Shown here piece by piece: positions 51,266 through 61,296 of a stretch of 64,000 bases of DNA. This stretch comes from Curtobacterium sp. MCPF17_002. GTDB lineage: Bacteria; Actinomycetota; Actinomycetes; Actinomycetales; Microbacteriaceae. Position numbers and translations under genes: made by a program. Location: positions 124,001 to 188,000 of the forward strand of contig NZ_CP126251.1 in assembly GCF_003234115.2 (NCBI RefSeq), read 5' to 3'. Position 1 is the stretch's first letter. Each line of letters starts with the position of its first letter. The notes beneath the pieces are model-generated. The model did no database searches and was not told the DNA's origin. It saw only the letters and a list, made by a program, of their open reading frames with translations.

Positions 51266-51313
51266 GTGTTATCGGTACTGCGTGTTATCGGTACTGCCTT
51301 TTATCGGTACTGC
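51266..51313. repeat. 16-bp tandem repeat between tRNA-Glu and tRNA-Asp
   Basis: Two exact units GTGTTATCGGTACTGC and a third differing at two bases, directly adjacent, starting 5 nt upstream of tRNA-Asp in the transcribed spacer. Confidence 0.95.
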
Positions 51314-51357
51314 GTGTCTTGCCGGTGGTGCTCTGCTTGCTTGCTCACTCCGAAGAG

Positions 51358-51430
51358 TGACCCCAACGGGATTCGAACCCGTGCTGCCGCCGTGAAAGGG
51401 CGGTGTCCTAGGCCACTAAACGATAGGGCC
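51358..51430 (-). tRNA. tRNA-Glu (TTC)
   Basis: 73 nt. Acceptor GGCCCTA/TGGGGTC with two wobble pairs; anticodon loop CTTTCAC gives TTC; T arm CGGGTTCGAATCCCG. First tRNA of the operon; it also supplies the Glu-tRNA used by HemA. Confidence 0.96.
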
Positions 51431-51460
51431 GCAAGCGGTGCTTCGCGCTACCGATGGACA

Positions 51461-51489
51461 AGCATACGGATGGTCCGCGGGTTTCACAA
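51461..51489 (-). promoter_or_regulatory. Promoter of the tRNA operon
   Basis: Minus strand: -35 TTGTGA (51484-51489), 17-bp spacer, -10 TATGCT (51461-51466), 31 nt before tRNA-Glu. Confidence 0.7.
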
Positions 51490-51663
51490 ATCGAGGGCCG
51501 CGAGCGCGGAACGCCCGGCGTGTCGCGGTGTGGAGCCAGGGGTGCGGGGCTTCACTCACCGTGGGGCACCAGGCCCCGATTCGCGCTGTCGATGATCGAG
51601 TGCGACCATCGTCGTTGGTCCCGTACCCCTCGTGCGAGGGGCTGTCCGGGTGCGACACCTGTT

Positions 51664-51718
51664 GTTACTGTTGCGTTTGTTAACAGTGTTACGTGCGTGA
51701 GCCTTGCCGCGCTGTTAC
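51664..51718 (+). promoter_or_regulatory. GTTAC-rich region upstream of the M23 peptidase gene
   Basis: GTTAC at 51664, 51688 and 51714 plus GTTAAC at 51679. MtrA of actinobacteria controls cell-wall hydrolase genes through GTTAC-like repeats, so these are candidate response-regulator sites. Inference. Confidence 0.35.
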
Positions 51719-51731
51719 GAAATCGAGATGT

Positions 51732-52997
51732 ATGTCGACCTCACCATCGCTCTCCCTCAGCCCCCGCCGCCGCTTCACCGCCGCCGCGGTCGCCGTCGCG
51801 CTCGCGGTCGGCACCCTCGTGGCGCTGGCCCCGGCGACGTCGGCGAGTGCGGCGTCGTACCCGAGCTGGTCGGACGTCGAGAAGGCGAAGGCATCGAAGT
51901 CGGCGCAGCAGGCCAAGGTCGCCGAGATCAAGGCGCTCATCGCCGACCTGTCCACGAAGGCGACGGCGGCGAAGCAGTCCGCCGAGGCCGCTGGCACCGC
52001 CTACCAGACGGCGCAGACGAAGTACGACGACGCGACGCTCAAGCAGCAGACGCTGCAGAAGCAGGCGGACGACGCCGAGAAGACCGCAGCGGAGTCCGAG
52101 GAGCAGGCCGGCCAGCTCGCCGCGCAGCTCGGACGGGCGAGCGCGAACGACGTGACGACGGACATCCTCACGCACCCGTCGAAGTCTGGTGACCTCCTCT
52201 ACGAGCTCGGCGCGATGTCGAAGCTCAGCGAGCAGGCGGACGGCATCTACTCCCAGGCGACGCAGGACCGGGGCGTCGCGCAGGGCCTCGCCGACCGCGC
52301 CGACCTCGCGAAGAACGCCCTCGGCAAGCTCGCCGACGCGGCCCAGCAGAAGATGCAGGCCGCCCAGCAGGCAGCCGACGACGCACAGACGGCCGTCGAC
52401 GCGCAGAGCGACAACCAGGCCCGACTCGAATCCCAGCTGACGCTCCTCACCACGAACGAGGCGAACGTCGAGTCGCGCTACAACAAGGGCGTCCAGGCCG
52501 AGAAGGCACGGCAGGCGGCCCTCGCGGCGGCAGCAGCCAAGGCCGCGGCGACGAGCTCCGGCGGCACCGGCGGCGGGACGCCGAACTCCACCGGCTGGGT
52601 ACGCCCTGCCGGCGGGTACCAGACGAGCGCCTACGGCTACCGCGTCGACCCCTACACGCACTACCGCGCGCTGCACGCCGGTGTGGACCTCGCTCCCGCC
52701 TGCTACGCCCCGATCTACGCCGCCCACTCCGGCACCGTGACGTTCGCGGCGAACGGTGGCGGCTACGGCAACGAGGTCGTGCTCGACAACGGCGGCGGGA
52801 TCTCCACCGCCTACGGGCACATCGTCGACGGCGGCATCCTCGTGTCGGTCGGTCAGCACGTCAGTGCGGGCCAGCAGATCGCGAAGATCGGTTCGACCGG
52901 CTGGTCGACCGGGTGCCACCTCCACTTCGAGACCCGGATCAACGGTTCCGCCGTCGACCCGGTCCCCTTCATGGCAGCGCGGGGGATCTCGGTATGA
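51732..52997 (+). CDS. Secreted M23 (LytM) peptidoglycan endopeptidase with coiled-coil domain
   Basis: 421 residues. Signal peptide about 1-41 (RRRFTAAAVAVALAVGTLVALAPATSASA), coiled coil about 45-280 (Ala/Gln/Lys-rich heptads), Gly/Thr linker, then the LytM domain 300-421 with zinc ligands H315-x3-D319 in HAGVDL and H398 in CHLHFET. Cleaves stem-peptide cross-links in the wall, or activates amidases. The N-terminal module (PSWSDVEKAKASKSAQ..., SGDLLYELGAMSKLSEQAD) is shared with the next gene. ATG 51732 (MSTSPSLSLS) chosen. Confidence 0.92.
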   Translation: MSTSPSLSLSPRRRFTAAAVAVALAVGTLVALAPATSASAASYPSWSDVEKAKASKSAQQAKVAEIKALIADLSTKATAAKQSAEAAGTAYQTAQTKYDDATLKQQTLQKQADDAEKTAAESEEQAGQLAAQLGRASANDVTTDILTHPSKSGDLLYELGAMSKLSEQADGIYSQATQDRGVAQGLADRADLAKNALGKLADAAQQKMQAAQQAADDAQTAVDAQSDNQARLESQLTLLTTNEANVESRYNKGVQAEKARQAALAAAAAKAAATSSGGTGGGTPNSTGWVRPAGGYQTSAYGYRVDPYTHYRALHAGVDLAPACYAPIYAAHSGTVTFAANGGGYGNEVVLDNGGGISTAYGHIVDGGILVSVGQHVSAGQQIAKIGSTGWSTGCHLHFETRINGSAVDPVPFMAARGISV

Positions 52998-53029
52998 CCG
53001 TGTGCGCGCCCGAGAGGCCCTGACACCAC

Positions 53030-54460
53030 ATGAAGAAGCCTGCACGTTCCCTCGCCTGCGGCATCGTCACCGTCTCGTTGCTCGGCATCGGGCTCTCGGT
53101 GGGGATCGCCGGACCGGCAGGGGCGACCCCCGCGAAGGCCCCGTCGTGGGCGGACGTGCAGGCGGCGAAGGCCGACCAGGCGGAGACGCAGCAGACGGTC
53201 GACGAGCTCGCCTCGCGCCTGTCGTCACTGCAGGACGGTGCCGACCAAGCCGGCATCGTGGTCCAGCAGGCCGGACAGACCTACGCCCTCGCGGCGTCGG
53301 AGCAGCAGGAGGCGCAGTCCACGCTCGACGACCTCGGGGCCCAGTCGAAGCGCGCCAAGGCGTCGGCGGACGAGTCGGCCGGCCAGGTCGCCGCCCTCGT
53401 GGTCGAGCTCTCGCGCTCCGGCGGTGGTGACCTCTCGACGAGCATGCTCGTCGACGCCTCCGACGCGAAGGACCTGCTCTACCAGGTCGGCACGATGACG
53501 CACCTGTCCGAGCGGTCGGCGAGCGTCCTGGCGCAGGCACAGGCCGACCAGAAGACGGTCGACTCGCTCGCCGCGCAGAAGCGCCAGGCCACGAAGGCCC
53601 TCGCGAAGGCCGCCGCGACGACGAAGACGTCCCTGGAAGCGGCGAACGACACCGCGGCCAAGGCGAACGGCGCGCTCGCCGACGCGCAGAGCCAGCAGAA
53701 CGAGGTGCTCGAGCAGCTCGCGTTCCTCAAGGGCTCGACCGTCGCGGCCGAGAGCGCGTACTACACCGAGCAGCACGCACAGCAGGCCGAGGCGCAACTG
53801 GCCGCAGCGGCGAGCGGCGCCACGACGACCACACCGAGCGGCAGCGGGACGGCGACCACGCCGAACACGGGCACGACCGCGCCGAACACCGGCACGACCA
53901 CGCCGAACACGGGGACGTCCACGCCGAGCAAGCCCGCGACGACGCCCGTCGCCCCGGCGAAGCCGAGCACGCCCGCGACGACGCCCGTCGCCCCTGCGAA
54001 GCCGAGCACCCCGGCCGCACCGGCACCGGCACCCGCTCCGCCGCCGGCCCCCGCTCCGAGCAGCCCGTCGAAGGCCGCCGGTGCCATCGCGTACGCGCGC
54101 GCCCAGCTCGGGAAGCCGTACCTCATGGGGGGCGCGGGGCCGAGCACCTGGGACTGCTCCGGCCTCGTGATGATGGCCTACAGCTCGCAGGGCATCGCGA
54201 CCGGTGGACACAACGTCGTCTGGCAGTACAACTACTTCAAGTCGATCGGGCGCCTCGTCCCGATGTCGCAGCGGCAGCCCGGCGACATCCTCTTCTACTC
54301 GAGCAACGGAACCGCATCCGGCGGCTACCACGACTCGATCTACACCGGTGGTGGGCGCATGGTCGAGGCCGCGCGCCCCGGCGTCGGCGTCGTCGAACGC
54401 GCGGTGTGGCTGCCGAACCAGCTGCTGCCGTACGTCGCACGCCCGAGCGGCTCGCTGTAG
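53030..54460 (+). CDS. Secreted NlpC/P60 peptidoglycan hydrolase with coiled-coil domain
   Basis: 476 residues. Signal peptide about 1-34, coiled coil about 37-265 homologous to that of the preceding gene (PSWADVQAAKADQAET..., AKDLLYQVGTMTHLSERSA), a Thr/Pro linker with NTGTT and a 16-residue repeat (SKPATTPVAPAKPSTP type), then NlpC/P60 with C376 in STWDCSGLVMMAY and H434 in GGYHDSIYTGGG. Cleaves gamma-D-Glu-mDAP type bonds. RipA/RipB-like role in cell separation is likely. Confidence 0.93.
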   Translation: MKKPARSLACGIVTVSLLGIGLSVGIAGPAGATPAKAPSWADVQAAKADQAETQQTVDELASRLSSLQDGADQAGIVVQQAGQTYALAASEQQEAQSTLDDLGAQSKRAKASADESAGQVAALVVELSRSGGGDLSTSMLVDASDAKDLLYQVGTMTHLSERSASVLAQAQADQKTVDSLAAQKRQATKALAKAAATTKTSLEAANDTAAKANGALADAQSQQNEVLEQLAFLKGSTVAAESAYYTEQHAQQAEAQLAAAASGATTTTPSGSGTATTPNTGTTAPNTGTTTPNTGTSTPSKPATTPVAPAKPSTPATTPVAPAKPSTPAAPAPAPAPPPAPAPSSPSKAAGAIAYARAQLGKPYLMGGAGPSTWDCSGLVMMAYSSQGIATGGHNVVWQYNYFKSIGRLVPMSQRQPGDILFYSSNGTASGGYHDSIYTGGGRMVEAARPGVGVVERAVWLPNQLLPYVARPSGSL

Positions 54461-54472
54461 GCAGACACCGCA

Positions 54473-54526
54473 CCCCGGTACGGACAATGCGCCCCGTCAC
54501 GACGGGGCGCATTGTCCGTACCGGGG
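54473..54526. terminator. Perfect 26-bp inverted repeat between convergent genes
   Basis: Arms 54473-54498 and 54501-54526, 2-nt spacer, no mismatch. It lies between the stops of the NlpC/P60 and ppa genes and can act in both directions. Confidence 0.75.
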
Positions 54527-54551
54527 CGCGAACGCCGAGCGGCGGGGAGGG

Positions 54552-55043
54552 TCAGTGACCGGTCGGCACGTACGCGGCCTGGCCGGCCGTGACGATCGCC
54601 TCGGCCTCGGCGGCGTCGCCCCAGCCCTCGGCCTTGACCCACTTGTTCGGCTCGAGGTCCTTGTAGCGCTCGAAGAAGTGCGCGATCTCGGCCTTCGTCT
54701 GCTCGTCGACGTCCGAGATGTCCTGGATGTGCGCCCAGCGCGGGTCCTTCGCGGGGACCACGAGGACCTTCGCGTCGATGCCGGCCTCGTCGCTCATCTT
54801 GAAGACGCCGACGGGACGGACCTTGACGCCCACACCGGGGAAAGTCGGGTACTCGAGGAGAAGCAGCGCGTCCACGGGGTCGCCGTCGTCCGCGAGGGTC
54901 TGCTCGAAGAAGCCGTAGTCCGTCGGGTAGACGAACGACGTGAACAGCACGCGGTCGAGGTAGACGCGACCCGTCTCGTGGTCCACCTCGTACTTGTTGC
55001 GGCTGCCCTTGGGGATCTCGACGACGACGTCGTACGCGGCCAT
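54552..55043 (-). CDS. ppa: Inorganic pyrophosphatase (family I)
   Basis: 163 residues. Hydrolyses pyrophosphate. Seen: [20 protein letters not shown], the Mg-binding signature [13 protein letters not shown], and [23 protein letters not shown]. Standard bacterial length. ATG 55043; divergent from tilS across 50 bp. Confidence 0.96.
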   Translation of the reverse strand: MAAYDVVVEIPKGSRNKYEVDHETGRVYLDRVLFTSFVYPTDYGFFEQTLADDGDPVDALLLLEYPTFPGVGVKVRPVGVFKMSDEAGIDAKVLVVPAKDPRWAHIQDISDVDEQTKAEIAHFFERYKDLEPNKWVKAEGWGDAAEAEAIVTAGQAAYVPTGH

Positions 55044-55093
55044 GTGTGCTCCTGGTCTGTCGGTTGAACGGAAAGCGCGGCTAACGTTACCGG

Positions 55094-56116
55094 GTGAACT
55101 CTCCGCGTCCCCGGCTGGATCCCGCGGTCGCCGACACCCGTCGCGCGGTCCGGACCCTCCTCGCCCAGGCCCTCGACGAGTCCGTCGTCCGTGACGGCGA
55201 CCTCGTCCTCGTCGCGCTGAGCGGCGGACCGGATTCGCTCGCCCTCGCTGCGGCCACCACGTTCGAGGCACCCAAGCAGGGACTCCGGGCCGGTGCCGTG
55301 GTCGTCGACCACGCGCTCCAGGCGGGATCCGAGGCGGTGGCGAGCCGCGCCTCCAGGCAGGCAGCAGAGCTGGGACTCGCACCGGTGACGGTCCGTCGTG
55401 TCGCCGTCGGTTCCGCAGGGGGTCCCGAAGGGGCGGCCCGGGAGGCGCGTCACGCGTCGATCGCGGACGTCGCCTCCGAGACGGGGTCACCACTCGTGCT
55501 CTTCGGGCACACGCTCGACGACCAGGCCGAGTCGGTCCTGCTGGGCCTCGCCCGCGGGAGCGGGCCGGACTCGCTGTCCGGCATGGCGCCGCTCGCGCGT
55601 CGCGCCGCCGGTCCGGCGTACGGACGGCCGCTCCTCGCGGTCCGGCGGCACACGACGCGGCAGGCGTGCTCGGCTGCGGGCCTCGCACCGTGGGACGACC
55701 CGCAGAACGACGACCCGGCGTTCGCCCGTGTGCGGGTCCGGCGGACGCTCCTGCCCGCGCTCGAACGAGAGCTCGGCGCCGGGGTCCCGGAGGCCCTCGC
55801 CCGGACGGCGGACCAGCTGCGCGAGGACTCCGCGGCGCTCGACCACTTCGCCGAGGAGATCGCGGAGGACTTCGCGGAGCACTCCGAGGCCGGCATCGCA
55901 CTGACGGTCCGCGGGCTCGCGGCCAACCCGCCCGCGCTCCGGCAGCGGCTCGTGCGGCTCGCTGTGGAGAGCGAGTTCGGGGTGACGCTGTCGCGCGTGC
56001 AGACGCTCGAGGTGTGCCGGCTCGTCACCGACTGGAGCGGACAGGGCCCGATCGACCTGCCGGGCGTCCGGGCGTCGCGCAACGGGGACCGGCTGGAGTT
56101 CTCCGCCGAGCAGTGA
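55094..56116 (+). CDS. tilS: tRNA(Ile)-lysidine synthase
   Basis: 340 residues. Modifies C34 of tRNA-Ile2 to lysidine so it reads AUA. PP-loop ATPase motif SGGPDS at residues 43-48 ([15 protein letters not shown]), then the conserved [20 protein letters not shown] and [19 protein letters not shown]. Short C-terminal domain, as usual in actinobacteria. GTG 55094. Followed 24 nt later by hpt, the common tilS-hpt-ftsH order. Confidence 0.94.
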   Translation: MNSPRPRLDPAVADTRRAVRTLLAQALDESVVRDGDLVLVALSGGPDSLALAAATTFEAPKQGLRAGAVVVDHALQAGSEAVASRASRQAAELGLAPVTVRRVAVGSAGGPEGAAREARHASIADVASETGSPLVLFGHTLDDQAESVLLGLARGSGPDSLSGMAPLARRAAGPAYGRPLLAVRRHTTRQACSAAGLAPWDDPQNDDPAFARVRVRRTLLPALERELGAGVPEALARTADQLREDSAALDHFAEEIAEDFAEHSEAGIALTVRGLAANPPALRQRLVRLAVESEFGVTLSRVQTLEVCRLVTDWSGQGPIDLPGVRASRNGDRLEFSAEQ

Positions 56117-56140
56117 CGTCCGGGCAGTTAGGCTGGGGTG

Positions 56141-56692
56141 GTGGAACTCTCCGACGTCCAGGCAGACCTGTCCGAAGTGCTCTTCACCCCCGAGCAGCTC
56201 GACGAGAAGCTCGCCGAGCTCGCCGCGGTGGTCGACACCGACTACGCGGGCCGCGACCCGCTCCTCGTCGGGGTCCTCAAGGGCGCGGTCATGGTGATGG
56301 CGGACTTCTCCCGGCACCTCAAGATGCAGGCGCGGATGGACTGGATGGCGGTGTCGTCCTACGGCTCCGGCACGAAGTCGTCCGGCGTGGTCCGGATCCT
56401 CAAGGACCTCGACACCGACCTGCACGGCCGCGACGTCCTCATCGTCGAGGACATCATCGACTCCGGCCTGACGCTGTCCTGGCTCAAGCAGAACCTCGAG
56501 TCGCGCGGCGCCGCGAGCGTCGAGATCGTGGCCCTGCTGCGGAAGCCCGAGGCCGCCAAGGTCGAGGTCGACGTGAAGTACGTGGGCTTCGACATCCCGG
56601 ACGAGTTCGTGGTCGGCTACGGCCTCGACTACGACGAGCGCTACCGCAACCTGCGCGGCGTCGGCGTCCTCGCCCCGCACGTGTACTCCTGA
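56141..56692 (+). CDS. hpt: Hypoxanthine phosphoribosyltransferase
   Basis: 183 residues. Salvages hypoxanthine/guanine with PRPP. The PRPP motif is VLIVEDIIDSGLTLSWL; LVGVLKGAVMVMADFSRHL and WMAVSSYGSGTKSSG are the other family motifs. Two consecutive GTG codons (56138, 56141); the second, giving MELSDVQADLSEVLF, matches the family start better. Confidence 0.95.
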   Translation: MELSDVQADLSEVLFTPEQLDEKLAELAAVVDTDYAGRDPLLVGVLKGAVMVMADFSRHLKMQARMDWMAVSSYGSGTKSSGVVRILKDLDTDLHGRDVLIVEDIIDSGLTLSWLKQNLESRGAASVEIVALLRKPEAAKVEVDVKYVGFDIPDEFVVGYGLDYDERYRNLRGVGVLAPHVYS

Positions 56693-56700
56693 CGGGGGGC

Positions 56701-56719
56701 GCGGGCGGAGTTCGCCCGC
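56701..56719 (+). terminator. Short hairpin after hpt
   Basis: 7-bp stem (56701-56707 with 56713-56719), 5-nt loop, 8 nt after the hpt stop. No T-tract. Confidence 0.4.
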
Positions 56720-56731
56720 AGAGGACACCCA

Positions 56732-56760
56732 TTCTCGCCACAGAATCGCGGTCGTATGCT
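56732..56760 (+). promoter_or_regulatory. ftsH promoter
   Basis: -35 TTCTCG (56732-56737), 17-bp spacer, -10 TATGCT (56755-56760), giving a leader of about 45 nt. Confidence 0.5.
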
Positions 56761-56792
56761 GATCAGCACGCAACTTCGGCAGAGAAAGGTGT

Positions 56793-56807
56793 CGGGCACT
56801 CTGCCCG
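56793..56807 (+). promoter_or_regulatory. Hairpin between ribosome site and start of ftsH
   Basis: CGGGC-ACTCT-GCCCG. The only strong Shine-Dalgarno-like sequence (AGAAAGG, 56783-56789) is 24 nt before the ATG; folding this hairpin would bring it to a usable distance. Confidence 0.35.
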
Positions 56808-56813
56808 GATCAC

Positions 56814-58799
<1,986 letters not shown>

Positions 58800-58805
58800 G
58801 CCGGC

Positions 58806-59780
58806 ATGACCGACCTGCCGACGAGGCGGTCGCGTCGGCTCGCCGAGGTGAGCCAGGCGCGCGCCGCAGCCGCCGAACCGCCGACGGTCGCGATCGACCT
58901 CCGCGCACCAGCACCGGTGCCGGAGATCGTGACCGGCCGGCGGCGGGACCGCGGCCGTGCGACGCCGGCGCCCGACGGCACCCGCGTGATGGGCATCCTC
59001 AACGTCACGCCGGACTCGTTCAGCGACGGCGGGTTGCACCAGGCCTACGACGCCGCGGTCGAGCACGCGCGGGAACTCGTCGCGGCGGGCGCCGACATCG
59101 TCGACGTCGGCGGTGAGTCCACCCGTCCCGGTGCCGACCGCGTCCCCGTCGAGGTCGAGCAGCAGCGGGTCCTGCCGGTCGTGCAGCAGCTCGTCGCCGA
59201 GGGCATCCCGGTGAGCGTCGACACGATGAACGCCGCCACCGCCGAACGCGCGGTGGACCTCGGCGCCGCGATCGTCAACGACGTGTCCGGCGGGCTGGCC
59301 GACGACGACATGGCCCGGGTCGTGCGGGACACCGGCGCCGGCTTCGTGGTGATGCACTGGCGCGGGCACAGTGACCGCATGTACCGGAACGCCGAGTACG
59401 TGCACGCCGTCGACGAGGTCCGGCGCGAGGTCGAACTCCGCGTCGCCGAACTCATCGTGGTCGGCGTCCGCCAGGAACAGGTCGTGATCGACCCGGGCCT
59501 CGGCTTCGCCAAGCAGGGCGCGCAGAACTGGGAGATCCTGGCCGGCTACGAGCGCTTCGCGTCCATCGGGCTGCCGGTCCTCGTCGCCGCCTCACGCAAG
59601 CGGTTCCTCGAGGGGGTCGGCAGCGCTGCCGGCGCCCCGCCGAAGGACCGCGACCTCGCCACCGCCGCCATCAGCCTGCTCGCCGCCGAACGCGGTGCGT
59701 GGGGGGTGCGCGTGCACGACCCGGCGCCGACCCGTGCCGTGCTCGACGTCTGGGACGCCTGGAGGGCAGCTCGATCGTGA
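58806..59780 (+). CDS. folP: Dihydropteroate synthase
   Basis: 324 residues. Joins p-aminobenzoate to the pterin diphosphate; sulfonamide target. GILNVTPDSFSDGG at about 63-76, IVDVGGESTRPGADRV, NDVSGGLADDDM and the C-terminal LVAASRKRFLEGV are the family motifs. An extra N-terminal stretch of about 60 residues (TRRSRRLAEVSQARAAAAEPP...) precedes the barrel; an internal start nearer residue 60 (GTG or ATG at VMGILNV) cannot be excluded. GTGA overlap with folB. Confidence 0.95.
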   Translation: MTDLPTRRSRRLAEVSQARAAAAEPPTVAIDLRAPAPVPEIVTGRRRDRGRATPAPDGTRVMGILNVTPDSFSDGGLHQAYDAAVEHARELVAAGADIVDVGGESTRPGADRVPVEVEQQRVLPVVQQLVAEGIPVSVDTMNAATAERAVDLGAAIVNDVSGGLADDDMARVVRDTGAGFVVMHWRGHSDRMYRNAEYVHAVDEVRREVELRVAELIVVGVRQEQVVIDPGLGFAKQGAQNWEILAGYERFASIGLPVLVAASRKRFLEGVGSAAGAPPKDRDLATAAISLLAAERGAWGVRVHDPAPTRAVLDVWDAWRAARS

Positions 59781-60175
59781 ACGACACCATCCGACTGACC
59801 GGGGTCCGTGCCCGGGGACACCACGGCGTCTTCGACCACGAACGCGCCGACGGCCAGGACTTCGTCGTCGACGTCGCGGTCGAGGTCGACGCACGTGCGG
59901 CCTCCGGCACCGACGACCTCGAGAACACCGTGCACTACGGGGTCCTCGCCGAGCAGGTCGTGGCCGAGATCGAACGCGACCCGGTGGACCTCATCGAGAC
60001 CCTCGCCGAACGCATCGCCGCCGCCGTGCTCACGCACCGTGCGGCCCTGGCGACCGAGGTCACGGTGCACAAGCCGCAGGCGCCCATCACGGTGCCGTTC
60101 ACGGACGTGTCCATCACGATCCGGCGCACCCGAGGCGGAGCGCTCCCTGCCGGCACCGGCGAGGAAGAAGAGTGA
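59777..60175 (+). CDS. folB: Dihydroneopterin aldolase
   Basis: 132 residues. Cleaves dihydroneopterin to hydroxymethyl-dihydropterin. IRLTGVRARGHHGVFDHERADGQDFVVDVAVEVD carries the conserved GxHGV/E motif, and TVHYGVLAEQVVAEIERDPVDLIETLAERIAAAV the substrate-binding Tyr/Glu; VTVHKPQAPI has the catalytic Lys. Overlaps folP and folK by 4 nt each. Confidence 0.95.
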   Translation: MNDTIRLTGVRARGHHGVFDHERADGQDFVVDVAVEVDARAASGTDDLENTVHYGVLAEQVVAEIERDPVDLIETLAERIAAAVLTHRAALATEVTVHKPQAPITVPFTDVSITIRRTRGGALPAGTGEEEE

Positions 60176-60732
60176 GCCGGGCCGTCGTCGCCCTCGGCGC
60201 CAACCTCGGCGACCGGGGCAGCGCCCTGCGCGCCGCGGCGTCGGCGATCGCCGCGCTGCCCGGGGTGCGGCCGGTGTCCTCCAGCCGCGAGGTCGAGTCG
60301 ATCGCCGTCACCCTGGACGGCCCCGACGAGGCGAAGCCGCGGTACCGGAACGCCGTCGTGGTCGTCGACACCGAACTCGAGCCGCAGGGGCTCCTGGACG
60401 CCCTGCACCGCATCGAGGACACCCACGGCCGCACCCGCGAGGTGCGCTGGGGTGACCGCACACTGGACCTCGACCTGGTGGCGTTCGACGAGCTCTCCGT
60501 CGACACCGAGACGCTGACGGTCCCGCACCCGCGCGCCGGGCAGCGGGCGTTCGTGCTCGCACCGTGGCTCGACGCGGACCCGGAGGCGGTGCTGCCCGGT
60601 GTCGGACCGGTGGCCGACCTGCTCGCCGCCCTCGGCGACGACACCGAGCGCGTCGACGAGCCGCGCCTCTTCGACGACCCGGACCGCGCCTCCCGGCCCG
60701 CCGCCACGGACGCGACCGGGGCCCGCCCGTGA
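60172..60732 (+). CDS. folK: Hydroxymethyl-dihydropteridine pyrophosphokinase
   Basis: 186 residues. Transfers pyrophosphate from ATP to hydroxymethyl-dihydropterin. VVALGANLGDRGSALRAAASAIAAL, YRNAVVVVDTELEPQGLLDALHRIEDTHGR and RWGDRTLDLDLVAFDE (Mg-binding DLD) are diagnostic. Coupled to folB and to the DUF3180 gene. Confidence 0.96.
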   Translation: MSRAVVALGANLGDRGSALRAAASAIAALPGVRPVSSSREVESIAVTLDGPDEAKPRYRNAVVVVDTELEPQGLLDALHRIEDTHGRTREVRWGDRTLDLDLVAFDELSVDTETLTVPHPRAGQRAFVLAPWLDADPEAVLPGVGPVADLLAALGDDTERVDEPRLFDDPDRASRPAATDATGARP

Positions 60733-61220
60733 AGCCGACCCGCGCCTCCACCCTCATCAGCGTCGCCGTCGTCGCGGCGGTGGCCGGCTTCGCCCTCGAC
60801 GCCGTCCTCGCGTCCCGCCAGGCACCGACGCTCTTCCTCGCGACGCCGCTCGGCGTCACCCTCGCGTTCATCGGCATCGCGGTCGTCCTGATGGCCCGCC
60901 CCGTCCGTCGGCACGTCCGCGACGGTGCCGCTCGGCAGCGCCCGGTGGACCCGCTCTACGCCATCCGCGTCGTCGTCCTCGCGAAGGCGTCGAGCATCGC
61001 CGGCTCGCTCTTCGGCGGGTTCGCGGCCGGGCTGCTGGTGTACCTCCTGACCCGGTCCGCGTTCCCTTCGCTAGGCTCGACCCTGCCGAACGCCGTGGCG
61101 GTCGGGGGTGGGCTCGTGCTGACGGTGTGCGCCATCGTGGCGGAGCGGATGTGCATCGCACCGCCCGGTGACGATGACGACGAGGACCTCCCCCGGGGTG
61201 GCACGACGCAGGCGCACTGA
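60729..61220 (+). CDS. DUF3180 family membrane protein
   Basis: 163 residues, four hydrophobic segments (SVAVVAAVAGFALDAVLA, LGVTLAFIGIAVVLMA, ASSIAGSLFGGFAAGLLVYLL, NAVAVGGGLVLTVCAIVAE) and an acidic C-terminus (PPGDDDDEDLPRGG). Position right after folK is the usual one for DUF3180 in actinobacteria. Function unknown. GTGA overlap with folK. Confidence 0.9.
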   Translation: MKPTRASTLISVAVVAAVAGFALDAVLASRQAPTLFLATPLGVTLAFIGIAVVLMARPVRRHVRDGAARQRPVDPLYAIRVVVLAKASSIAGSLFGGFAAGLLVYLLTRSAFPSLGSTLPNAVAVGGGLVLTVCAIVAERMCIAPPGDDDDEDLPRGGTTQAH

Positions 61221-61274
61221 CCCGGTGCGCCGACACGGTGCACCGCCCCGGTGTGCCGATCCGGTGCCTGACCG
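61221..61274. repeat. Degenerate 12-14-bp tandem repeat, four units
   Basis: Units of the type CCCGGTGCGCCGAC, starting right after the DUF3180 stop, in the 76-bp gap before the next gene. Confidence 0.65.
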
Positions 61275-61296
61275 ACCAGACCGCAGGAGACCCGCG

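Larger units (their letters stand above)
51431..51731. other. Intergenic region between tRNA-Glu and the M23 peptidase gene
   Basis: 301 bp. Holds the tRNA operon promoter (minus strand) and, nearer the peptidase, several GTTAC motifs. No gene supported; open frames in it are shadows. Confidence 0.7.

Noticed and set aside
51266-51313. Phage attachment site at the tRNA cluster
   Set aside because: Repeats are tandem in the spacer, no duplicated tRNA end and no integrase are present.
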